64,000 bases of DNA from Chitinophaga filiformis (GTDB lineage Bacteria; Bacteroidota; Bacteroidia; Chitinophagales; Chitinophagaceae), in assembly GCF_023100805.1 (NCBI RefSeq), contig NZ_CP095855.1:3575001-3639000 (forward strand). The letters run 5' to 3'. A program made the translations under genes and the position numbers. The notes beneath the pieces are model-generated. The model did not search any database. It had not been told where the DNA came from and saw nothing but the letters and a program-made list of their open reading frames with translations. Shown here piece by piece: positions 46,637 to 55,816 of the stretch. Position 1 is the stretch's first letter, and every line of letters begins with the position of its first letter.

Positions 46637-47257
46637 TCAGGGCTGGAAGAAAAGTATCAGGAGCAGCAGGGTAAAGTTAATGCCATTCTTTGCCAGATAT
46701 TCTTTTAGATAGTTGGTGGCCTGCTGCAGTGATTTATGTACGCCGCCTACAGACATGCCCAGCATATCTGCAATTTCCTGGATGGTCATTTCATCTCTCG
46801 TGCGTAAAAGGAAGATCTGGCGTTGCTTTTCGGGGAGTGTTTCAAGGGCCGTACGGGCGATGGATTCGTATTGGTCGGTGATCAGTTTATCGTCTGCACT
46901 GTAATGCGGTTGTACATAATCCTTGCTGTAGCCCGCCTGTTTCTGTATTAAGGCCTGCTGCGCCTTCAGGAAATCATTCAGGGCATTCCTGGCCATGATG
47001 AATACATAGCTCTTAAAAGAACGTACCGTTACCAGTAATTCCCTTTTCTTCCAGACCTTCAGGAATACTTCCTGACCTATTTCTTCCACATCATGTTTGT
47101 CTGCCAGGTACACCTGGAGGTAATGTAATATAAGGGGGGAATATGCCTCGTAAAGGCGCGTGAAGGCCTGCCAGTCACCGGCTGCAACATTTTGGAGTAA
47201 ATTTCTTTCCTCTTCTTCTGCTATTCGTGTATGAACAATAGGCGCTGACAATGACAA
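46637..47257 (-). CDS. ECF sigma factor (sigma-70 family)
   Basis: About 206 residues with sigma region 2 (YSPLILHYLQVYLADKHDVEEIGQEVFLKVWKK) and region 4 (TLPEKQRQIFLLRTRDEMTIQEIADMLGMSVGGV). The hydrophobic last residues (FTLLLLILFFQP) are common in Bacteroidota ECF factors. The frame is open much further upstream, but that part overlaps the preceding gene. The TTG codons at 47257 or 47251, just after the stop at 47305, are the more likely starts. It probably drives the SusCD operon, restrained by the FecR protein. Confidence 0.85.
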   Translation of the reverse strand: MSLSAPIVHTRIAEEEERNLLQNVAAGDWQAFTRLYEAYSPLILHYLQVYLADKHDVEEIGQEVFLKVWKKRELLVTVRSFKSYVFIMARNALNDFLKAQQALIQKQAGYSKDYVQPHYSADDKLITDQYESIARTALETLPEKQRQIFLLRTRDEMTIQEIADMLGMSVGGVHKSLQQATNYLKEYLAKNGINFTLLLLILFFQP

Positions 47258-47304
47258 TTGTGGTAAAGGCGTAAAGCACAAATATAACCGTTTCCTATTG
47301 GTTT

Positions 47305-50232
47305 TCACACCGGTTTCTCCGGTTCGGCTGTAATGGCTATCAGGAAATCGTATAAGCTGGTTTCTGCCGGCAGCTCCAGTTTCTTTCGTAAACGGTACCT
47401 GCTGGTTTCTACGCCCCTTACAGAGATGCCCAGCGACTGTGCTATTTCCTTTGTGGTGAGGTTGATGCGCAGGTAAGCGCATAACTTTAGATCGGTTGTG
47501 CTCAGGTCAGGGTACTTGCGCTTCAGCGTGAACAGGAAGTTGTTGTGCACCTCGTCAAAATGCCGGGAAAACTGCTCCCAGTCCTCTTCATTGTTTTCTG
47601 CTTCCTCAAACAGGCGCAGTACTTTTTTAAATACATTGTCCGGCAATGGATCCAGCTTTTTTATTGCCAGCAATAACTCTTCTTTAATATTAGATAATAC
47701 CTTGCCCCGGTGCAGCAGGTACATGGTAGCCGTAGCCAGTTCCTTATTCTTGAAGCGGACCTCCGTGGTAAGTTTTTCATTTTGAAGGCTGATCAGCTCT
47801 TTCTCCCGCTGCTCTTTCTCAAACTTGTGCCGCAATATTAACTGTTCCTGTTTCTGCTGGTAACGGCGTTGCTGCCGCGCGAATTTTCTTTTCTGGTAGA
47901 TATAGCCCCATAGCAGTACGGCCAGTGCCAGTAATACATAGCCGCTCCTGGCGAGAGGCGTCTGGTACCAGGCCGGTAATATCCGGAAGGAATACATAGC
48001 AGCGCGGGATACATTACCCAGGTTGTCTTTCGCTTTTACTGAAAAAGTATAATGACCGTAGGGGAGGTTGGTATAGTCCTTTTCCGTTTTCACGGACCAA
48101 TCGCTCCATTGCTGGTCAAACCCGCTCAGCTTGTAACTGTATTCAATGGTATTACCCTGGCTGTATACCGGCGATGCATATTCGAAATGAAAACCGGAAA
48201 AGGCATTGGGCATTGCTTTGAAAGATTGTTTTCCCATGGGGGGATATCCGCCGAACAGCAGGCTGTCTGTCTTGCCATGAGCGCTCACCTGGCTGATGAG
48301 CACCAGTGGTTGTTCCCTGGCTTGCCGGTAATGTTTGTAGTTGATATGGAACATGCCTTTCTCTGCACCTACGAAAATATTCTCATCATTATAAGGATAC
48401 AGGAATTCAAAGCCGTTCACGATCTGTCCCTTTAGTTCCGGGAAATGCACGATGCTGTACGCATGTTCCGGCACAGGTTTATGAAAGTCTATGACGCCGG
48501 GCATCTTGTCTGAAATGAACCAGACATTGCCGGTGGCGTCTTCAGAGAGGTATTGCAGACTGGCGTCCTTCAGGATGGGCGACAGCCAATGAGAAGGCAC
48601 AAAACGGTCTGTGGCCGCATCATATTCATATGCCCCCGCCTGAGTAGCTACCACCATCCGCCCCCTGATCCGGAACACAAAATTGTTGTAGTCAGCCGGT
48701 AAGCCATTCTTCTGCGTGTATAACGTATAGCGTAGCATGGTATCCCTGTCCAGGTGCATCCGGAATACGCCCCGGTAAGGATGAGAAGCCCAGATGATAC
48801 TGTCGTCTTCTACCGTCAGGAAGCGCAGGGACTCAAACAATCCCTTTACCGGTCTTGCGGCCGACAAGCCAGCTCCTTCCTTACGCATCAGCTGCAGGCC
48901 ATTATAGCATCCGGCCAGCATATACGAGGATAGGGGCTGGAACAACCAGCATCCTGTGCGTTCTGACAAAGAGATCGCCTTCGTTCCCTTTATCTCAAAA
49001 GCCCCTTCATGGTGTCCCATCAGCAGATGATGCTCTACCTGGGCAATGCTCCATACCTGGCCGGCAGTATTGTCTATCTGCCGGAAACGGCTCTCCAGGA
49101 AACTCAGGTCCCGCTGTCCGTCCAAAGGTGTACTGAATACACCATCCGAAGTACCGATATACAATTGCTGGTCAAATACGGTGGCGGCATAGGTGGTGAG
49201 GTAACGTTTATTGTCAGGCAGGATCTGTTTCACGGCGGTATTATACCGTACCATATCAATGCCGTTGTCCAGCGTCAGCCAGATATTCTTTCCCGGGTCG
49301 GTAAAGATCTTCAGTACACTGTTGTGTTGCAGTCCTTCGGCAACGGTAAAGCGCTGGATCAATGCCCCTGTTTCCCGGTGTATGATATAACAGCCACCGT
49401 AAGAAGTCCCGATCAGCAATTGGTGGTCTCCCCAGGGGCGTGCGCAGTAAATCTGGTTTTGGGTGAAAATAGGTGTGGCGTCGCTCTGAAAAGGGTAGAG
49501 CCGCCCCTCGTGTAGTTTAAAAATACCATCCTTTAATGTGCAGACCAGCAAAGTATCATTATTATCAACAGTGACCTGGCCGGCCTCCCCTTTGGGCGCT
49601 TTCCCGATGATCTCCCTGATCAGCAGGTGCCTGTCGGCCACTTCTGTACAAACCGGCTGCCAGGCGTTGTTTTTAAACTGCATTAAGCCCCTGCCTGCAT
49701 CCTGGGCATATAAGCTGTTATTAGCCCGGCACAGTGCCTGCCAGTGTACGGGGGCAGGATATATATGTACACTGTGATGATCGTAATAAAAGATCTTGTT
49801 GGTACCCCGGAAAAAGACCCCGCCATTATATAATACAATGTCCCAGATGTCTGCAAACTGGTCCTTCCGGTCCCTGACAGCAGGTTTGAGGGAGGTATAA
49901 CGTAATACCCCATCCGCATCGGCCAGGTAATACCCGAAATCGTCCTGCGCACCCACATAGATACGCCCGTCCTTATCTGTCTTCACAGAACGCAGCCGGG
50001 TATGATTGGGAACGGGCAGCAGTTTCCAGGAATGACCGTTAAAGGTCATCAGGCCTTCATTGTTGGCAAAATAGAGGATACCGTTCCTGTCTATGTCCAG
50101 GTCCCAGGTTTGTCCGCTTCCCGGGTATTGCTGCCGGGTATAGCTGACAATAGGGGGTAAGCCGATGATCTGTTGTGCCAGGTTTTCACTTGTCCATAGG
50201 ATAGACAGTACAAGCAAAATGAGCTTGTTCAT
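47305..50232 (-). CDS. Beta-propeller/Y_Y_Y-domain membrane regulator with LuxR-type HTH
   Basis: A 975-residue sensor-regulator. The signal peptide (1-19) is followed by propeller repeats (about 40-660, with DRNGILYFANNEGLMTFNG and GNVWFIS). A Y_Y_Y triple-Tyr domain lies at about 685-755, a membrane helix at about 768-785 and a cytoplasmic coiled coil at about 790-860. The C-terminal HTH (about 915-965, LTTKEIAQSLGISVRGVETSRYRLRKKL) is of the LuxR type. It has no histidine kinase domain, so it works like a one-piece transmembrane regulator. It lies 47 bp upstream of the sigma gene and divergent from the GH16 lipoprotein gene. Confidence 0.9.
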   Translation of the reverse strand: MNKLILLVLSILWTSENLAQQIIGLPPIVSYTRQQYPGSGQTWDLDIDRNGILYFANNEGLMTFNGHSWKLLPVPNHTRLRSVKTDKDGRIYVGAQDDFGYYLADADGVLRYTSLKPAVRDRKDQFADIWDIVLYNGGVFFRGTNKIFYYDHHSVHIYPAPVHWQALCRANNSLYAQDAGRGLMQFKNNAWQPVCTEVADRHLLIREIIGKAPKGEAGQVTVDNNDTLLVCTLKDGIFKLHEGRLYPFQSDATPIFTQNQIYCARPWGDHQLLIGTSYGGCYIIHRETGALIQRFTVAEGLQHNSVLKIFTDPGKNIWLTLDNGIDMVRYNTAVKQILPDNKRYLTTYAATVFDQQLYIGTSDGVFSTPLDGQRDLSFLESRFRQIDNTAGQVWSIAQVEHHLLMGHHEGAFEIKGTKAISLSERTGCWLFQPLSSYMLAGCYNGLQLMRKEGAGLSAARPVKGLFESLRFLTVEDDSIIWASHPYRGVFRMHLDRDTMLRYTLYTQKNGLPADYNNFVFRIRGRMVVATQAGAYEYDAATDRFVPSHWLSPILKDASLQYLSEDATGNVWFISDKMPGVIDFHKPVPEHAYSIVHFPELKGQIVNGFEFLYPYNDENIFVGAEKGMFHINYKHYRQAREQPLVLISQVSAHGKTDSLLFGGYPPMGKQSFKAMPNAFSGFHFEYASPVYSQGNTIEYSYKLSGFDQQWSDWSVKTEKDYTNLPYGHYTFSVKAKDNLGNVSRAAMYSFRILPAWYQTPLARSGYVLLALAVLLWGYIYQKRKFARQQRRYQQKQEQLILRHKFEKEQREKELISLQNEKLTTEVRFKNKELATATMYLLHRGKVLSNIKEELLLAIKKLDPLPDNVFKKVLRLFEEAENNEEDWEQFSRHFDEVHNNFLFTLKRKYPDLSTTDLKLCAYLRINLTTKEIAQSLGISVRGVETSRYRLRKKLELPAETSLYDFLIAITAEPEKPV

Positions 50233-50516
50233 TTTCCATAACGTTTCGCTAAAAATAGGAATATTATGGTTTGAAGTAGTGCTGACGTAAATAATGTTTA
50301 TTGATAATCAATTACCTGTATTTGTGTTGTAGTAGATTAGACGTAGCCCTGAAATGGAAGTACCTGAAAATTAACCGCATCTTTGCCCTGATCTTAAAAT
50401 AACCTGTTTCCGCGTTATAACATTTTCCTGTCTGCTGATACAAGGGGTATTGTCGCCCATTCCGGTAGCAAGAATGCTGTATGCGGGAACAATGTAAAAC
50501 CGGAATTATTAAAACT

Positions 50517-51740
50517 ATGAAAAAACAAACCTTCTCCGGGCTTCTGAGCCTCCTGTTGCTGGCCGCTGCCCTAACATCCTGTACTAAAGAAAACCAGGCC
50601 GAACAGGCGCCAAAACTTTCTGCCGGCGACAAAGCATTAGGTGCTGCTGCAGCTGCCAAGTCTTACGAATTGGTATGGTCTGACGAATTTGACGGTACCA
50701 GCCTGAATACTTCCAAATGGGGGTATGAAAATGGTAACCTGGGTGTCAACAACGAAAAGCAATTCTATCAAACCCAGAACGTTGCCGTTACCGGTGGTAA
50801 CCTGGTGATCACTGCACGTAAAGAAACCGTACAGGGACAACCCTATACTTCCGGTCGTATCAACAGCAATGGTAAATTCTCTACACAGTACGGCCGTATC
50901 GAGGCCCGCATCAAACTTCCGGGTGTACAAGGCTTATGGCCTGCTTTCTGGATGCTGGGCAACAGCATCAGCACTGGCGCCGGCTGGCCCCGTTGCGGCG
51001 AGATCGACATCATGGAACAGGTGAATACCAGCAATACCATCCTGGGTACTATCCACTGGTGGAATACTGCCTATACTTATTATAGCGGTAACACAACTAC
51101 CACTGCTACCGATTTCCATGTTTATGCGGTAGAATGGGATGCTTCCTCTATCCGCTGGTATGTAGATGGATTGGAATACCATATCGCTAATATCCAGAAC
51201 AACATCAACGGTACAGAAGAATTCCATGCACCGTTCTTCATCCTCCTGAACGTTGCCGTAGGTGGTAACCTGCCAGGTAATAATATCAATGACGGCGCAC
51301 TGCCTGCCAGCATGCTGGTCGACTACGTAAGGGTATATAATATCACCCAGACACCCGGTGGCGGCGCGCCCATAGGCACTACTATCTCTATCAGGGGTAA
51401 CAATGGCTCTTTCGTGAGCGGAGAGAACGGTCAGCAGGCAATGAACTGTAACCGTGCTACTGCCCAGGGATGGGAACAATTTACCATTGTTGATGCCGGT
51501 GGTGGTAAAGTAGCGCTTCAGAGCATGGGTAAATACGTTTCTTCCGAAAACGGCGCCCAGGCAATGACGTGTAACCGTACCTCCATCCAGGACTGGGAGA
51601 AATTCGACTGGATCGACAATGGCGACGGTACCTTCTCCCTGCGTGGCAACAACGGTGCTTACGTTTCTTCCGAGAACGGCGTACAGGCAATGACCTGCAA
51701 CCGTACTACCATCCAGGGTTGGGAGAAATTTACTTATTAA
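50517..51740 (+). CDS. GH16 beta-glucanase lipoprotein with trefoil-like repeat tail
   Basis: A 407-residue protein from the ATG at 50517; an earlier frame extension from 50481 lacks a signal start. The lipobox is ALTSC (C22). The GH16 domain (about 50-285) contains E162-I-D164-I-M-E167 and IHWWNTA. The C-terminal 115 residues carry three near-identical repeats (NNGSFVSGENGQQAMNCNR, then two YVSSENG..AMTCNRT copies), each ending in W-E-(K/Q)-F. These resemble a fascin-like beta-trefoil and may bind sugar. It probably acts at the cell surface next to the secreted GH16 encoded about 13 kb away. Confidence 0.9.
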   Translation: MKKQTFSGLLSLLLLAAALTSCTKENQAEQAPKLSAGDKALGAAAAAKSYELVWSDEFDGTSLNTSKWGYENGNLGVNNEKQFYQTQNVAVTGGNLVITARKETVQGQPYTSGRINSNGKFSTQYGRIEARIKLPGVQGLWPAFWMLGNSISTGAGWPRCGEIDIMEQVNTSNTILGTIHWWNTAYTYYSGNTTTTATDFHVYAVEWDASSIRWYVDGLEYHIANIQNNINGTEEFHAPFFILLNVAVGGNLPGNNINDGALPASMLVDYVRVYNITQTPGGGAPIGTTISIRGNNGSFVSGENGQQAMNCNRATAQGWEQFTIVDAGGGKVALQSMGKYVSSENGAQAMTCNRTSIQDWEKFDWIDNGDGTFSLRGNNGAYVSSENGVQAMTCNRTTIQGWEKFTY

Positions 51741-52063
51741 TAGTGTTTTCTCAGGTTTCATTCAATAGCATACAGGCTTTTCCCTCTCCATTACATGTAG
51801 TATCCCGTAGCGTTTGCTATGGGATATTGCATGTAATAGGGTGCCTGTTCGAATAGGGCTTCGCCGTCGCTTGTTCGTCGCGTCTTCGTTGCTTGTTCGT
51901 CCCTTCTTCGTCCAATGCCTGGGGCGCCGGGAACAATAACCAAAATGAGAAAGACCAGGTCCCGGTGAACAGCATATAAGCCTGCTGGTCTCCATCAGGT
52001 ATCCAAATAAAAAAGGGCGTATCAACATCGATAACGCCCTCAATATTATGAAACCGGTTGCCC
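51741..52063. other. Intergenic stretch with long hairpin, tandem repeat and terminator
   Basis: A 22-bp stem (51790-51811 with 51816-51837, three G:T pairs, 4-base loop GTTT) lies shortly after the GH16 gene and may terminate it. Two 22-base direct repeats, CGTCGCTTGTTCG... at 51865-51886 and CGTTGCTTGTTCG... at 51887-51908, match at about 19 positions. At 52014-52040 GGGCGT faces ACGCCC, with a T-run on the minus strand, terminating the minus-strand gene at 52064. Minus-strand open frames here are not convincing. Confidence 0.6.
52014..52040 (-). terminator. Terminator of the GAF-protein gene
   Basis: AGGGCGT (52014-52020) pairs with ACGCCCT (52034-52040), followed on the minus strand by TTTTTT, 24 bp beyond the stop codon. 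Confidence 0.75.
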
Positions 52064-54415
52064 TTAATGAACAATCTTCACCCGGATCGCTTTTAAGCCT
52101 GACACCCCCTGCAGGTCCTCAATATCAAACTGCTCAATCTCTCCGTCCAGGATCATTTGTGACTGTAAGGTTTTAATATACTGCAGGTATTCCTGTTCTT
52201 CCAGATTACTGGAAAGAACGATGGTGATCTTCCCCGACTGGGTGATGCGCTCGCTCGTATCCTTGATAAAGGCCTTATCTATCCTTTTTTTCACGATCTC
52301 AAACCGCGCATTATAACTTCCATCCACGTCAAAACGTTTTTCATCCATCCGGAAGCGGATGGCGATGGTGGCATTGTAAACCAGGATCAGCGAGGTGACA
52401 TCGAGGGAATAGGGCAGTTCCGCTTTCATACGATGATGTGCTATTTCCATTTCACACAGCGTCTGTAATTGCCATAGACGGAGGTCGTACAGTTTCTGAA
52501 GACTGAAGGGCAGTTTGGGAGAAATGGATGCGCCTATATACAGGTTATGCTCTATGCCATCCGTTTTGAAACGCTCATAGTAATGAGGGAATAATACCTG
52601 TGCTGTGGCCTGGTTCCGGTCAATAACATCGGATAGCTTGTTATTGATCATGGAAATGGTGGTTTCATACTTCCGCCGCTGCAAATGGAAGGCGCCTTTT
52701 TCCTTGTCAGTTTCAACAAAGTAAGCCCGGACTCGTGGATCAGTGCCATATTGCTGTAAAACCGGATGCACTTCATTGGCCAGGTAGGCTGTAATGTATT
52801 GTTCCGTACCAGCCCTTAAAGGGAAGGATAGTTCTATCAGGTAGTCCCGCAATTGCTCCTGAATCTCCCCGAAGGTGTTGGTGTACCGGGAGCTGATAGC
52901 TGTAGTTTGAATGCCACCGGTTGCTCCCTGTTGCGCCATTGCGTATTCCGGATCGCTTAACTGTTTTATCAGGGCACAGACGGTCTTTATCTGCAATTGA
53001 AGGTCCTGCTGCACGCTGGTATTGCGTACCTCGGAAGATCCCTTGATATCGATCTGTCCATACAAAGGATATACGTCCGGAAAGACGATCTCCTGCAATT
53101 CATAACTTTTGCCTGTCTCCCGGTGGGCGATCAGCGTTTGTACTTCCTCCCTGAATTTCCAGTATACACTGCTGTGAATGGCTGTATATTTTTCCTGGAT
53201 GATGGCCTGTACTTCATTCTGCAGTTCCACCAGTAGTCTTTCCATTGTATCGGTGAGGAAAGGCATCACTACTTCCAGCTTGTTGGCATTAATACTGTTC
53301 AGCTCTTTGCTGCGCAGGGAAAGCAGTTCCAATACCCCCAGCAGCTGACCGTTCTTCACCACCGGCGCCAGTATAAAGCTCCTGATACCCTGCTGGTGGA
53401 AGTAGTTACCCAGCAGGTTCTCCGGATCGGCCGTTATGAATTCACCCACATCAGAAATAGCAAAGTATTCCTTCTTTTTTACCAGGCAGTTATAAGAACT
53501 GGAACATAACAACGTATGGGCCTCCTTATGCGCGTTTCCCTGCATGATGAAACTGCTCATATACTGGCTGAAAGGGTCGCTGACGGTGAACTGATCTTCC
53601 TCCTGGTTATAAAGTGTAAAACCGACCTTTATATCGGGTATACGGTAAATTGAGCGGAAGATAGACTGCATATTCTCTTCAAAACCTGCCGCATTCAATC
53701 CCAGGAGCCGCTCTTTGAAGATGGAAACAGCATTCTCTACGGTGGCATCATACAGGGTCATAATGGCAAAGCCTTTCAATGTCCAGCTCTCCCTTGGGAA
53801 TTTGGCCATCCAGAGGTCCAGGTCATCATAATTGTCCAGCAGCAGTTCTATATCATCCGCGGTCAGCGTAACAGCCCTTTCTGTGGGAATGATGTCAAGG
53901 AAGTCTGCATTGTACAATATCCGGTAGTGTTTAATGACGCCATCTGCCGTGGGAATGTCATAGAACAAAGGCCTGCTGAAATCGAGCGTTGTACCATAGA
54001 ATTCATTCAGGATCAGGCAGCAGCTCAGTACATAGAACTGGTGAGCGTCAAAATCCCTGATGTTGAATGAAAACCCGGGCCCTGCCGCTTTGAGTATATT
54101 CTTAAAACGTTCGGTATGATTGAAAATCAGATCAGTATAGGGAAGGTTGATAGCTTTGATCTCATTCATGGTCAGCGCTTTTGGAAAGTAGTGCTCCAGC
54201 AGGCGGTGAATGAGCCTCTCGTTCTTTTCAATCTGCTCGTAGGTGGTCAACCCTTCCACCAGTTCAGGACATTGCGCTACTTCTGCCAGCAGCTCTTTCG
54301 CCCGGGTGGTGGATTCACCGTCCGGCCCCGCTGCCTGTTTTTCCAATTCATCAACAATATGGAAAAAGCTCAGTTGTATCTTGAATGGACTGTCTGGAAA
54401 AGAATGCCGCTTCAT
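52064..54415 (-). CDS. GAF-domain protein of unknown role
   Basis: A 783-residue soluble protein. A region at about 295-410 reads as a GAF domain (FHQQGIRSFILAPVVKNGQLLGVLELLS). The N-terminal part (1-280) and the long C-terminal part (420-783) have no motif I know; the latter looks helical and ends in a beta-rich segment. There is no output kinase or HTH domain, so this is possibly a cyclic-nucleotide or redox-sensing scaffold. Proteins like it occur in Chitinophagaceae, but I cannot assign a function. Confidence 0.75.
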   Translation of the reverse strand: MKRHSFPDSPFKIQLSFFHIVDELEKQAAGPDGESTTRAKELLAEVAQCPELVEGLTTYEQIEKNERLIHRLLEHYFPKALTMNEIKAINLPYTDLIFNHTERFKNILKAAGPGFSFNIRDFDAHQFYVLSCCLILNEFYGTTLDFSRPLFYDIPTADGVIKHYRILYNADFLDIIPTERAVTLTADDIELLLDNYDDLDLWMAKFPRESWTLKGFAIMTLYDATVENAVSIFKERLLGLNAAGFEENMQSIFRSIYRIPDIKVGFTLYNQEEDQFTVSDPFSQYMSSFIMQGNAHKEAHTLLCSSSYNCLVKKKEYFAISDVGEFITADPENLLGNYFHQQGIRSFILAPVVKNGQLLGVLELLSLRSKELNSINANKLEVVMPFLTDTMERLLVELQNEVQAIIQEKYTAIHSSVYWKFREEVQTLIAHRETGKSYELQEIVFPDVYPLYGQIDIKGSSEVRNTSVQQDLQLQIKTVCALIKQLSDPEYAMAQQGATGGIQTTAISSRYTNTFGEIQEQLRDYLIELSFPLRAGTEQYITAYLANEVHPVLQQYGTDPRVRAYFVETDKEKGAFHLQRRKYETTISMINNKLSDVIDRNQATAQVLFPHYYERFKTDGIEHNLYIGASISPKLPFSLQKLYDLRLWQLQTLCEMEIAHHRMKAELPYSLDVTSLILVYNATIAIRFRMDEKRFDVDGSYNARFEIVKKRIDKAFIKDTSERITQSGKITIVLSSNLEEQEYLQYIKTLQSQMILDGEIEQFDIEDLQGVSGLKAIRVKIVH

Positions 54416-54711
54416 GTTGTTACTATCTTGATCTTACAGGTATAAAATTAGTTATAATTTGCCTGCTTTCAGGCAAACATGCGCGAAACATGCTCCGGCT
54501 AACCGGAAATCGTCCCCCTGCATTACAGTAGAAAAAATTATATTTAGTAAATAATGTCTGACCCTTTTAACCGACCGATGCTCGGGTACCCGGGTGATGT
54601 ATAAAATGAGTGTTGCCTGAACAAATATTTTTTGCGGCTGATGAATGAATGCAAATAATTAATTCGAACTTGCAGATCATTAAACATCTCACCGCATAAA
54701 TTTCCGATCCG

Positions 54712-55734
54712 ATGACCCGGCGCATCCTTTTCCTCATTGCCTTCCTGAGTACCTTCAGCCCTTTATTTGCACAACAGAAAAACATCTCCCGCAAACTGGA
54801 TTCATTGCTGACAGCCAGTACCAACACTCCTTTTAATGGCATCGTTGTGGTCAGCAACAAAGACAGGACCTTCTACAGGAGGTATGCCGGTTATGCCAAT
54901 TTTGAACAGCAACATCCTGTTACCCTTGAAACTGAATTTATTATCGGCTCCATCAGTAAACAGATCACCGCAGTGATCGTATTGCAGGAGATGGAGAAAG
55001 GGCATTTGCACCTGAATGATCCCATTCACAAATACCTGCCCGATCTGTCGGAAAAATGGGCGGATACCGTTACCATTCATCACCTGTTAACACATACACA
55101 CGGTATCACGGCGCTGGATAAACCACTTGCTTTCAGGCCCGGTTCCCGTTTTGCCTATGGGTTCATCAGTTATGATCTCTTATCGCAGATAGTGGAGAAA
55201 ACATCCGGCCAGACCTTCCCCGATCTTTGTATGGCTTTGTTTAAAAAATGTGGTATGAATTACAGTTGCCACCCCAGGACGAAGCAATACCAACACCTGG
55301 CGCAGGGATACACACTGAACCAGGAAGGCCGGCCAAAGATAGAAGAAAGCATACTGGACGTTTTTGCAGCTGCCGGCGGATTGATCTCTTCAGGTCATGA
55401 CATGGTAAAATGGAACAAGGCCCTCCATGGTGGTAAGTTGTTGTCCGACAGCACCTATCGCCTGATGATCACGCCGAAAGAAAATGCATTCAGGGAACAT
55501 CTTACATTTGGAACGATCGACTATGGTTATGGTATCGCCATTCCACGGCAGACAGACATTCCTGTACTGGCGGTAACAGGTGTGGCGCCTGGTTTTATTT
55601 CCATGAATGTTTATTTCCCCGCTACAAACACAAGCCTGATCGTATTGGAAAACATCGCGAGGAATATGACTGATCTTAAAAAGAGTTTTTATTATCATGA
55701 GCAGATCCTCAACATTATAAAAGCAGCACAATAG
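54712..55734 (+). CDS. Serine hydrolase, class C beta-lactamase family, atypical
   Basis: A 340-residue exported protein. The signal peptide ends PLFAQ. The S80-I-S-K83 (SxxK) nucleophile motif is present in EFIIGSISKQ. The second motif, normally Y-x-N, is Y149-G-F151 in FAYGFISYDL, so the Asn is replaced. The third motif is VTGVAPGF where H/K-x-G is usual. The fold is likely retained, but peptidase or esterase activity, not beta-lactam cleavage, is more probable. It lies upstream of the aminopeptidase P gene, 82 bp apart. Confidence 0.85.
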   Translation: MTRRILFLIAFLSTFSPLFAQQKNISRKLDSLLTASTNTPFNGIVVVSNKDRTFYRRYAGYANFEQQHPVTLETEFIIGSISKQITAVIVLQEMEKGHLHLNDPIHKYLPDLSEKWADTVTIHHLLTHTHGITALDKPLAFRPGSRFAYGFISYDLLSQIVEKTSGQTFPDLCMALFKKCGMNYSCHPRTKQYQHLAQGYTLNQEGRPKIEESILDVFAAAGGLISSGHDMVKWNKALHGGKLLSDSTYRLMITPKENAFREHLTFGTIDYGYGIAIPRQTDIPVLAVTGVAPGFISMNVYFPATNTSLIVLENIARNMTDLKKSFYYHEQILNIIKAAQ

Positions 55735-55816
55735 CAGTAATGCCTGCATTTTTTTATGTTGAATGCAAACGGATTTAATATCTATGTACTAAATTCGTGG
55801 CAGATTTATAAAGGCT

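Noticed and set aside
47258..47482. Extended N terminus for the ECF sigma factor
   Set aside because: The extra 75 codons overlap the end of the upstream regulator gene and do not resemble a sigma domain; a TTG start downstream of its stop fits better.
51762..52074. Two minus-strand frames in the gap after the GH16 lipoprotein gene
   Set aside because: They run through the tandem repeat, the long hairpin and the terminator; no family features.
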